From contig BLXT01002056.1 in the NCBI GenBank assembly GCA_019648995.1, positions 190,743 through 217,436 of the forward strand: 26,694 nucleotides of DNA, in the 5' to 3' direction. The translations under genes were made by a program, and so were the position numbers. Source of the DNA: Plakobranchus ocellatus. Lineage: Eukaryota > Mollusca > Gastropoda > Plakobranchidae. Within the stretch, counting starts at the first letter, position 1. Every line of letters starts with the position of its first letter. The notes under the pieces were generated by a model that searched no databases, had not been told where the DNA came from, and saw only the letters and a program-made list of their open reading frames with translations. Positions 9,801 through 21,800 of this stretch are shown here, piece after piece.

Positions 9801-12800
9801 CTATAGATCTAGATCTGGAGTGTAATTATGTAGCATATAGATCTAAGTCTCACTATCTGGACCATCTCATAATTACCTCAGAATAGTTATGTCTAAATTG
9901 TTTCAATGTTATGAAGATATATCTTGGTAATCCTCAACATAAAAAACTGTAGAACTAAATCTGGATTTAGGATTCAATCCACACTTTTCCTATGCCTACA
10001 GGTGACAGTTATCTCCAAAGATCTAAATCAAGCCCATTTCAAGTCTAACTCATCAACCTAAAGCCACATTTATTCAATTAGATCCGTATATTTGAAAAAT
10101 CATAATAAATCTATATCTATACCTACACCCTCCAAACTATGGAATTTCAATAGGTTCTCTTTTTAGGCTTTGAATGTCAAGCTGATCGGTATAAAGCTAG
10201 CATATCATTTATGAAACATGTCAGAAAAATCAAACATTAGCAAAGGCCGATTGCTTTCACAAACATGAACCATAACCTCCCTACTAACAAACTTGAAAAC
10301 AACTGTATTTCTGAACTTCAGTAGTACAACCTTTCACACACTTGGTAGAATTAAAAAACGCAATACTTCACACGTTAATCATGAATAAACAACTGGTCAA
10401 AATTTGTTGAAACTTAAAATACCTTTGCAATGTCCTTTTACCAAAGTATATGCCAAACAAGAAATAATTTCTTTACAAATGCACCACACTTAACTTTTTT
10501 ACAAAGTGTGTATTTTCCCCACTCATTTACCAATCGCGCAAAACATTTTTTCCTCAACTTTCACCCTTGAACAATTGAGCCATTCATAAAATAACATCGA
10601 TATTGCCTGACCATTTTACAACAATTCTCAGCCAAATCACACCCACTACTTTATTTTCCTCCTTGGAAGGATTTCATCCTTTTTAACAAAGGTCTCGGCC
10701 AAATAAAGGATATACATCAGAGGAAATAGACCCAGTTATGTGCCTTTCAATTTTAGAAAGTGAATTATGCTAGAATCAATTTTATTGCTTTGTAAAGCAA
10801 AAAAAAAGAAGTTTCACAACACAATTTTCTCATTCCAATACCTCCAGGTTTCTCTATCTTCAATGCGCAATATCTCAGTCTCAAATTAAAATATTTCAAA
10901 ATTTCAAACCGCATGCTGTTCAGAAAAAAAACCCAGCAGATTTAAAAAGGACAAAAACCAAATCTCTCAAATTTTCACCATGCGTCAAGTTTTTTGCTGG
11001 CCCCATCTCAAATTTACAATAGAATTTCAAATGCTGAGTGGACCAGTATATATGCACACAGCATATGTATTTGCAGTTTTTGCCATTTATTCCGTTTATG
11101 CAACTCAAACTATGCACCTTTGATTTTAAAAAGTATAATATATATATTGCAAAAAGATTTATCTTCCAACAGTATCAGATAGTATCAATAAGTGATAAAT
11201 TTCAGAAAAAAATGTGCCTAGAACTGTCTTCGATACAAGAAGGCTAGGAAGAAAATAGTTCACATTGTATTTATTCTATTCTTTGTCCCCTATTATTACA
11301 GGATGTTTTTAAAAACAATCTTAAACTTTCTCCTATCAGGTAGTGGGGTAAGACAGAACACTGTTTCAGTGCATTTTTCAGCTGGATTGAGACAAAATGT
11401 TAGAAATTCATAATGTGAGGTAGCTTGCTGCATCCCTATTATGCCACACTTAAGGCAGGTGTCACTCCTTTCAAGTTACTTCAATTTTGCAAATTAGTGT
11501 TACATTTTTTTTACAATGACCACAACCACAATGGCATGAGTCAGGTTCATGACTGCAGCCACAAGTAACAATGTGACATTTAAATAGTTGCACGGCGTCT
11601 ACTATAGATATTATGGAATGCAAATCTGATACTTGGATCATACTGAACAAAAATATTGAAATTTTGTTAAAGTAAGGTAATATAAAACATATCGTAAACA
11701 ATGGTAAATCCTTGAATGAAGTAAAACAAGAGATAATTTTTTTTCTGTTCTTTGGGCATCATGAAAATTCAACTGGATTTTAATATACTTGCCAGCAAGT
11801 CAAAATTTATGGGCCATCAATGGAACATTGACAGGTTTGTCAGGCTTTGTAGTTCTGGCCTTAAAGCCCACAGGCATGGCTTGAACAAGCAGTTCACAAA
11901 AACTTGATTTTAAATTAATCATGCTTTGTTCTGCTTAGATATAGTTGGTATGCTATTGGGCTTAAAACTGATGGTTAAAAAAATAAAATAAAAATAAAAT
12001 AGTGGAAAAAGGAATGAAGAAAATAAAAACAAAAAGAGGTGAGAGAGGAGGAGGAGTATGGGAAGAGGGAGAGATGGTCAAATTGACAGTTCAAATATGA
12101 AAGGAAAAGGAAAAAGGAGTTTAACTTCAGATTCATATCTTATTATAATGGAGCTAAGCTCAAACGCGTAATGCCTATACATTTTGCGGGGGTGTCAATA
12201 AAACCACAAAAATATGGTTATGTTACTATAGATCATGCCATTTTATGTGGGCATATTTTAAAATTCCGAAGTTGTTTTATGGATTAACAAAATAACATTT
12301 TATAAGTCTATTTGAACCTTAATAAGCTGGCGGAACAAAATATCGTAGGTAGACATTTTAATAACAATAATGTTTTGGAACTTTGTACACCCCAAGTCAA
12401 AGCCAAAGGGAAAAAACAGCATTAAATGTCTGGTGCACAACTTTCGTTTACTTGAAAATATCTTTAAGTGAAATAATACAAATCAGCAATGGGTTTGGCT
12501 GGTATTGAAAAAGAGCAAAAGGCTAACTAAAGCATACAATGAATGATTCTGAGTTTAAATTTACAAAAAAAAAAAAAAAAACTTAAGCATTTAATCTACC
12601 TTATTTAAACTTAGATAAATGACACTTACAGATATTCAAAAGCCAAATTAAGACACTTTTCAAATCTGAAATGTGCTGCATGCATGTCACAATTGCTTTA
12701 GACAGGAGAAGAGTTGACAAGGAGTCTGTTGAAATGAAAGAAAAAAAAATATGAAGTTTTGAATCATTCATCGTAGTGAATAAATACATACATGTTATCA

Positions 12801-15800
12801 ATAACAATTGACTACCATAATGAATGTAATAAGAATTTTAAAATTGTTAAGATAGTGATGTGTATAAATTAAAACACTCTAAACAAGGAAAGAAAAGAAA
12901 CAAAAAGATATCCATAAATCTGTATAACTATATTCAAATTTAGAAGACTTTTATCATTTGGATTTCCTCCAAAACTTGAAACAAGATGGAACTGATGAAT
13001 ACAATCATATTAAAACCTGAGAGCTGTTTGTCCTGACATAAACTGAAATTTGTTGAAGTTCCAAAACTGTTTCACTTTCTTTATCTCAGAAAGTGTATTT
13101 TCTTTTTCATCCAAGAACATAAATGGTAATTTATGTAACCTATGTGTAAATAAAGTGTATTGAAACTGTTTGCTGATGGAGGCTTGATCACTATATTTTT
13201 TGAACAACTAAAGATCTTAAATATTTTATTGTACATATAATTGGGCTAAACTTCAAACAGATTTTTATTAGGGACTCAAAAACTCAACAAATATAAATTT
13301 GGATTAAAAAAAAAAAAAAATTAAGTACAACAGAGTGGTAATACTTTTAAAAAAATTTTATGATTTAGTTTGACATCCAGATCACATTTGAAATCTTACC
13401 ACCAATTTTGGATCATTTTTTGAGGTACCACGTTTCAACAAAAATTTTACAAGATTAAATTTCATTTCAGTTCTTCTTTTTTTTTTTTTAAATAGTTCAA
13501 AGGGTATCCTTTTATATCTTAAGTAGAATAAGATTGGGAGGGTGATACCTAAGAGGGAGTTTTTTTTTTTTTTTTTTGATTATTTGAGATAGGTATTTTT
13601 AACATTTACCAATGAATATGCAGTGGTCATATTAGTGGCAAAAATTATTGAACAAAAACTTTTCACCTATGGTTGCCATGACAACGGCCACCATCACGTG
13701 TGATTTTCAAAATTTACCTCTTCGATCAGTTAATTCTCAAATCATTTAAAACTGTACTGACATAGTCTCGAGTACAATATCTAAAAATTAAAGAGTTTTT
13801 TTAAATGTCTTGAAATAAAAATTTACTTTATATAAACTTTTACATTCTATATATAACTGTAAGTAGCTTTGACCCCCATTTTTGAGGAAAAAAAAGTCAA
13901 ATTTCTAAAAAAAAGTGAAAAGATATCATTATAATATTATATTCTATTACAGATAGAATTGAAAACAGCTATGCAAAATTCCAAGAAAGTAGGTACATAA
14001 ATATTGAAGAAGATAGATTTTATAGTGACAAAAAGAAACATGTAGTGAGGAAAACGCAATTGAAATTTCTATAGAAGTATATAAGTATTTCAACAAAAGA
14101 AATATGACACTTTTTTATTCATCCTCTAATCTAAGGCAGGGACGTCCAATCATGACTAAAATTGAAGAAAAGTATAAGTAACTATTTTGGTTTAGGTTCA
14201 AATCAAAGTAATTTAAAGCATAAAAAACAATCGACACAGCCTTGATACATAGTCACAACAACAAAAATTCGATATCAATACCAAAAAGGGTGTTTTTCAA
14301 AAATTTTGGGAGAGCCGGGGAAATCAAGAAATTTTTTTTCCTCTCTAAAGAGGAAAAGATTAAGAAAAGACAAAATCAGGGAATCAATATTTCATTAGAG
14401 ATAGGTTACAAGCCAAGTTCGAAGATCGAAAATGCGTTCTAAGAAGTGCTGTTCTTTACAATCCAAAACAGTGAAATCAAAACTGACCGCTTGTATGGGA
14501 TCTAACAGTGGCAAGGACATTTAATCCCAGTTTTAAAATATAAGGAAATTTTATTATGTGCTAGGCAACTCTATGTAAAAATATGTTCTGATGCTCTTTT
14601 CTTCTACTTCTTTCGACTACTTTTGAATAAGAAATCTAAATGTCAAACTAAAATTTACTATCTATTGAGCCTGTGTAGGGTCAGTGATCTTGTTGCAGAC
14701 TGATGCATGGTAACCTGATGGACTAAAATATCATAAATGTTACACTGGTGCTACATTGCTACAAAGGGAATCCTCAAAAAAATTAGATGTTCATCGCTAG
14801 ATACAAATAGCCCAATGAGCAGAACTTATAACTACACACATACACCATCAGTCCTATGAAAGACCATTGGTACCATGCTCTAATGTTTCACTGCGTATAT
14901 GATGGTCCATATCTAGGGCTTATATGAATATTAAACCTGACATTGATGTAATCTTATAGCCTTCCCCTCCAGGTACACATTAATAATTTGAATATTTTTT
15001 TTAACAATCAGAGGATTGATGCAACAAAAATGCAGCTGCCCAGGCGTTAAATTGCTGCAATCATTTGATATGGTTGTGAAGCTATCAAAAGACTAGTGCA
15101 TGGTTGATAATGATGATGATTTATCTTCACCTCCAGCAGTTTATGGTTTCCCCAGACTTTACTCTCAAGCCTTTCAGGATGCCAAAAATGAACATTGAAC
15201 TAGTGCAAGGTACATTATTAAAAAATTTTACCCACACATTGAAGAGTACATGTTGAATATGAACATCACTCTGACAGAACATTCATTTTTTATTCCCACA
15301 ATTTTACTTATGCTATATGGCAAAATTGTAATATGAGGTCCTTGCTAGCCTTGGTTTTACTATCACAGCAAATAATGTGCAAGGCCAGACACTATTAGAG
15401 TAGGCATATTTTTACAGCAGGCTCTATTTCTATGGACGATTTCATGTTGCCATAAATCATATAGGCTCAAAGGATGTGATTCATATATACTCTGCCAATT
15501 GAGTGCACACAGTTTCTAAGAAGGCACTATTTTAATTAAAAAATTATATTTTCTTCATGTGTAGAAGCTCTGGCACAACTGATATCTTCTTGATTTTGTT
15601 AATCATTAGAAATACATATTAGTAAAAAATAAGAGAAACAACAAAAAAAAAAATACCTGTAGCAGTGTTTGCTAAGATTTTGTCTATAGCTGAGCCTGAT
15701 GAAGTGAAGCCATATGCAAATAGACTGGTTCTCTCTGAATACAAACAACACAGTTTCTCTACATTGAAAAGTTTTATTCCAGGATGTGCCAACTGCTCAC

Positions 15801-18800
15801 TGGATTTGACATCAAGCTGAAACCACAAAAAAAATTATATTTAAAGCTTGAAAGGGTTACCTCAACATTTAACATGCGACACAGGATTTGAAATCAATTG
15901 AAGAAATACTAGAAACTAGAAACACTACACACATCATATACATATACCGAGGACTGAAAAGTTTTATTCAATAGAATAGGCTATGATCAAATGGCATGGT
16001 GTGACACAATTCTTTTTTAAATCAACAAAACATTTGAAACTAGAAACACTACAGACAACATGTAAGTATACCAAGAATTTGGCTTTTCATACAACTCTTC
16101 ATGTCAGGTGTCTTTTTATTTTTAAACACATACATTTTAAAAACTTAACAGCATAAAGCAAAATTTCATAGATTATAACCCACATTACATCTATACGATA
16201 TGTCAAGAAAACTGTGAAGAAATGATAAACTTTTTTTTTTAAGCTGCTATGACTGACAGTCTTTAAACTTTAAAATGTCAGGAAAAGAATATAACTTTGA
16301 TTTTAATAGCCAAGATACAAGTTAATACTTTGTGTTCCTTAACGTATTATTTCCATATACATACCTGCTGACTAAAACACACCAACATGTGAAAAAATCA
16401 TGCAATGTATATCAGTTAAATAATATTGATATGATTATTTTGACTTTTTGTAAAAAATAGACTAAAGTTAATATAAAAAGAAAATCTTCAACAAATGTAC
16501 ATAATTCAACAGGATCTATAAGCCAACAAATATTTTGCCCAATTTTTCATTTTATTATATTTATATACATCTATAACATATATGGTTAATTACCTGCTGA
16601 AGGTGATCTTCATGCTCAGAAGCTAGGCTTTGAGAATCTGGAAAGTGAATGCAATAAAATGGTACAAAAAAGATTACTTCTCATAATAAAGAAAATTGGA
16701 CCATGCAATATGACAACGTTAACTATCAAAATTTTCAAAATCAATTTAAACAAAAGATTACCTAACAATATGACTGACTAATATGAATATCAGTATTAGT
16801 GAAAGATAGGTAGAGATACTTACGGGGCTGCAGCTCCTCTCGAGAATCATTGTGAATATCTTGCTGGAAATAAATAGATGCAATCAAATGAAACAATTAG
16901 TATTTTTCATAACTATTTTAAGTCACGGGGAGAAGGAGAATGTATGCAATGTTGTGGGCAAATTAAAAAAAAAGAAAGAAATCCACTGCAGGTAAAAGAC
17001 TAACTTGATTTTTGTCTAAGGTACATGATGCTTACAAATCAATTTAGATTTACAAATCAAGAAGCATAAAAGAGATTACAGGAAGTTGATTGTTAAAAAA
17101 GTTTAGAAACCATAATTGTTAATGAAATTCAATATCACATTTATGATATATCTGTTCCAAAATCTTTTTCAGATAAAAGTTTTATGAAGAAAATGCTTGA
17201 GAAAAAAAATTAATAGGACTTTGAAAAGCCTTAATGTGGCCAAAAAAACCAGGCCTTTTGGAAAGATCATGCATTGAGGCCAAAATTTAGTTCAAGTAGG
17301 TTAGTCAACTGAACTTTATTTGATGGCTTTCATTTTGATATACAGGTTTGATTCACCACCTACAAAAAAAAAAAAAATGCTTGCTACAAAAAAAATAAGA
17401 TTTTACCAGCAGCTCTTCACGAACTTTTTCAAGCCTTGAGCGTTCTGCTGCCTATAAGAAAAGAAATTGAAATTAATAAGAAACATAGATGTGTTTTTTT
17501 TTTCAAGATAGATGTCTAAACAGAATTAGAATAAGAGACAGTTTCAAAAGTCAGTGAAATAATTCCCAGTAGTATTTCCCAGTATTTGCAAAAAACAAAT
17601 AAATAAATAAATAAATAAATAAAAATAAATAAAAACATCTGTCAAAATAAAAAGGGATTTTGAATCCTCTTTTTTCACCTAGAATTAATCATGTCCTAAA
17701 TCTATTAATTCACAGCTCATATCACAAAAGCTAAAATCCTGACTTCAAAAAATTTCAAAATTTATATATTTTTTTCCCACTACCTGAAATCTTGATTCAT
17801 TCCACACATGCACTAGCATATTTGACTTTAAAATTTCAATAAATGTCCTTAATAGTAAAATATAAAGAAATCATAAAAATGCAGTTGTACTGAGATTGGG
17901 TGATAAAATCAAGAAACCCACACTCAACTGGTGACATTTAAGATGCTTGGTTTCATTGCCTAAGAAACTCTGATAGTTATGCACCAGTGACCAGTGCAGT
18001 CTCTAACAAAGACTTAAAACAACAGAATGATAGTGCACATTATCACTGCAGAGCAGCTGGCCATCTAAGTTACACAAGTGTTGGGGGTGTTAATGAGTTA
18101 TCAAAACTGCTTATAGCACTATTGTCGCAGAAGAAGGGGCATTCATAAAAATTTTTTTTAAATAAGAAGGGAAAAGATAGAGGATGAAGCTCAATGAGAA
18201 AGATTACAAAAATTGAAAATTGATCTCTCGTCTTGTCTTGTCTTGTCTGTTGCTAGGTCTAAGTGAGTGAACGTCTTCTTCATTTCTTTATTCTATATAT
18301 TTGTGTCGTTCGCATTGTATCTCTAGTAGATCCTTAGATCTAGCTTTGTGGTCTTGGCTTCCTGTGTGGATAACCTTTCTTTCTAATATTTATATATATA
18401 TCTGCTTGCTTATCATGTATCTCTTTGAGATCCACAGTTAGTCGTAGGTGTTGTGGTACGTTCAGTAATGTAGTTATAGTGTGGGGGATTCCCACTTTAG
18501 CACAAATACTCTAGTCGGATGGAGTGGCTTGGCGAATGTCTTGAGTCAAATGCTTCTATTTTTGTGGAAGCGGATGGCTCAGTGCTTGTTTGCTTGGTTC
18601 CTCTGTCTGGCAAGGCGGTGGGTGCCGGCGAGGGTGCGGGTTCGAATCCTACTCAGACATAATTATTGTAATTTTCTCTCGTCTTCTGTCTTGTCTTGTC
18701 TCTTGTCTTGTCTTGTCTGTTGCTAGGTCTAAGTGAGTGAACGTCTTCTTCATTTCTTCAAACCTGATGGCAAGAATTGTCAATATTTCATGTGCTTAAA

Positions 18801-21800
18801 AATTTTCCCTTCCAGTCAGTTCATAAACTGTATGATCATATGTGTTAACTATTGCATTAAATCTCTCTAGCATGCATACTTTGTGGTAATGATTGCATTC
18901 ACTAAGGTAAAATTCTTTAATGGCCAGTGCACTGCCAACATTTTCTTCCGGCAAAAAAAAAAAAAATGGAAATCAAGCAAAAAAAAAAAAAATCTTTTGA
19001 AAGCCCACATGGAGGCTCACTATATCTGAAGAGTGACAGACAGAAAAGTGAATAATATTCAATTTTATGTCTGAAAGGATTAGTCTGAATAGCTTCAGAG
19101 TGCCAAAGACGGTCATGGGATCTGTCTTTCTTGAAGAAGTATGCTAGGTGGCCATTTTCATAAAAATTCAACCATGCACAAGAAATGCAACACTATTGTT
19201 TATTTCCAAAGATGCTATCAATACGAGACAATGATATTTTACGAGCTCAGAGTTCACATGAAGTGAAAGGCTAAGGATACAGGTTCAGACAAAAGAAATA
19301 TACACAGACATGGTCAACTTGGGTAAATCAGTCATAACTTGCATTTTTGGCATATTGAGTAATGAGATTGATATACAGGTTTAAAACACGAACTTTCATG
19401 GAGAGAAACTCTATGTTTCTATTCTTAAGAATGTTGTATTTTGAACATTTTTTAATCATTGAGAAGGGCCTAAAATTCTTGCTATGAGTTTTTTAATGGT
19501 GAAAAGTGGATAAGGGTATGTCAGTCATGAGCCACAATATGACTTTTAAGTTTATGAAAACATTTTTTTTTTCATTTTATTTTTTTGAAAAGTTTGATAT
19601 CAAGACAGGTGTATCAAACCTATTCACTTCACCTGCCATCAATATATGTATCCAACTCATTAGGACTAATCTCAAGATATAAGCAAGCTCAAAGATTATA
19701 CCTTCATTACCTTTTTCGAGTCAAAAATTTTTTTTAAAGATTTTCAAAGGCTCTCGTTGAAAGAGGAGGTATGACCCGTTTGTTCGGATTGTTTTTACAA
19801 ACATATTTAGATGAGGGTTTGCCAAAAAGTGGCTTGTCATCATTGTTGTGTTTGAAAGATTTTTTTTACAAACTATAATAGAAAAAATTGAAATCATCTA
19901 CATAGAAATCTTAATTTATGAGTGTAGTGGCATGAAACGTAATGCTTTTTGCTTTTGAAAAAAATCAGTTTTAAACGTGTCCTAGATGTTTAAATTAACC
20001 AATAAACTTTCAAACATAACAATGATGACAAGATCACTAAAAAAGGGGTCACCCATCAAAATTTTAAGCTCATTCACCACTAAGTAAAGAGATACAGAGC
20101 AATAATGTTTTTTTTACTTGGATCTATTTCTAATTTCCTTACTTTACATGAATTATATCTCATTGATACTCAATTGACCTTTTTCCATTTTGTAATTGGA
20201 GAATCTTATTTTCAGAATGCAGTAAATTGACAGCTAAAGAACAATTGGATGACATAACAATTAAAAAAACAGAGAGAGAGAAAGAGAGGGCGGTTTGGGA
20301 GGGCGTAAACAGAATTAACATGTAAAAACAGGGAATGGAAGTTATCCAGTTTGTGCTATCCCCATTACGCTCTGCTACAGTTTTGATTGTTTTAACATAC
20401 TATTATGCAAATGAATCCTGTAATTAACTATCATTAGTACGTAATCCTTAAGAAAATACTGACTATAAATTCGTATACTTATATGATTTCCCCAGCTTAG
20501 CTCAGAGCCAGCTAAACCACCCGCTGACCTGTTATGATGAAACAAACCACACAATATGTTCCTATAAGAATTGACGCACAATTCATTACCAAAGGACTAG
20601 AAATCTTTCATTTAAAATGTATGGGATGAAATCATTCAACCTGCAACTAGTTGCGTGAACCATCTCAAAACTCTGAATTCTTTCTTAATTTAGGTACTCT
20701 AAACAGTGTTCAATTGATACTTGAAGAGCATCATGACACCTATAATGTCAAATGATTTCCTTAAAAAAGCCATGCCAAAATACTCATTGCATCTTAACAC
20801 TATAATTTTATGAATCTATTTTTCATTATTGCATATAGATATTCATCATCTGACTGATACTACTTTTAGTGCTCTACACTTACTTTTCATTCTTTGGAAA
20901 TTCATAATGATATGATGATGGATTAAGATTAAAAAAAACAACAAAAGCAGAAAAAAGAGAATGTGAACGATATGGACAAGAGAAAAAGAGAGTGAGGGGG
21001 AGAAAAGAATAAGTCACAGAAAATTACAGAGTAATACAGACTTAAAGACATAAAAGGAGGAAAAGAAAAAAAAAAGACTATTCAAAGTCGCGTGTACTTA
21101 CCTCTTTCAAATGATCAGAGAGCAAGCTATCAAGTCTGTTTACTTTTTGAGGAGATGAATATTTTGGTTCCTGGCCATTATAAAATAATATAAAAATAAG
21201 TATACTTTAGTGATATTTTTTAATATAATGTTTTTTTTTTTTTCTTTTAAACAGAAAAACAATTCAAATTCTTTTTGAAAAGAAACAAATTATTTAGTGA
21301 TAATGTTTTTTTTTTTAAAAGTGCCCCTGTGGGTAAGTTGCAAATGGACAAAAACAATTTTCAGAAATGAGTTTTGACAATTGATCCTTATTTCTTTTGT
21401 GTGTGTTTTAGAAGCATTTCATTTTGATGTTTAAATTCTGCCTGAAATAAGCTTCAGATCCAAATTTTAAAAAAAGAATGCATATCTTTTTTGTAAACAG
21501 TTCTTATTCATTTAAGGGCAAATGTGGCACCTCGAGAGGGAGGTTCTGGGTCAATTTGGGTAAACGGGTCAAATTTTGACTGTGGTTAGTTTTGTAAAGT
21601 TTGTACAATTTGTAATCATCTGAATGGAGTTTTGAGGCCTAAATTCCGCAACAAATATCTTTCATTGCACATTCAAAATTGCTACCCCCAAGAGAGTTTA
21701 CAAATTTTCAAGAAAATCTCAGTCTATCTATCGATGCCACTAGAGGTACCATATATGGACATCCAAATTTAGACAATTTTTTTCAAAAAGCGAGCTCCAT

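Larger units (their letters stand above)
8445..12629. other. Intron 9 (4185 bases, the largest)
   Basis: It holds a probable decayed tRNA-derived SINE (about 8960-9070), a small acidic open frame (9636-9806), TAGATCTAGATCT-type tracts near 9806-9850, a small hairpin-forming AAGGAT/ATCCTT near 10665-10681, two coding-like minus-strand fragments (11471-11900) and a purine tract (12001-12076). The rest is AT-rich without recognisable content. Confidence 0.5.
17452..21101. other. Intron 4 (3650 bases)
   Basis: It carries the (AAAT)n microsatellite, the SINE with its flanking direct repeats (18225-18758), the second copy of the dispersed repeat (19836-20232) and a purine tract near 20268-20290. 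The remainder, for example 17880-18220 and 18760-19830, shows no recognisable gene. Confidence 0.5.

Noticed and set aside
18565..18660. Functional tRNA gene
   Set aside because: The B box is canonical, but A-to-B spacing is long, no 7-base acceptor stem pairing was found, and a (TCTTG)n tail plus flanking repetition point to a SINE.
18481..18726. Plus-strand 81-residue open frame
   Set aside because: It runs through the tRNA-like promoter and the TCTTG tail of the SINE; the Cys/Leu/Ser-rich end is just the translated simple repeat.
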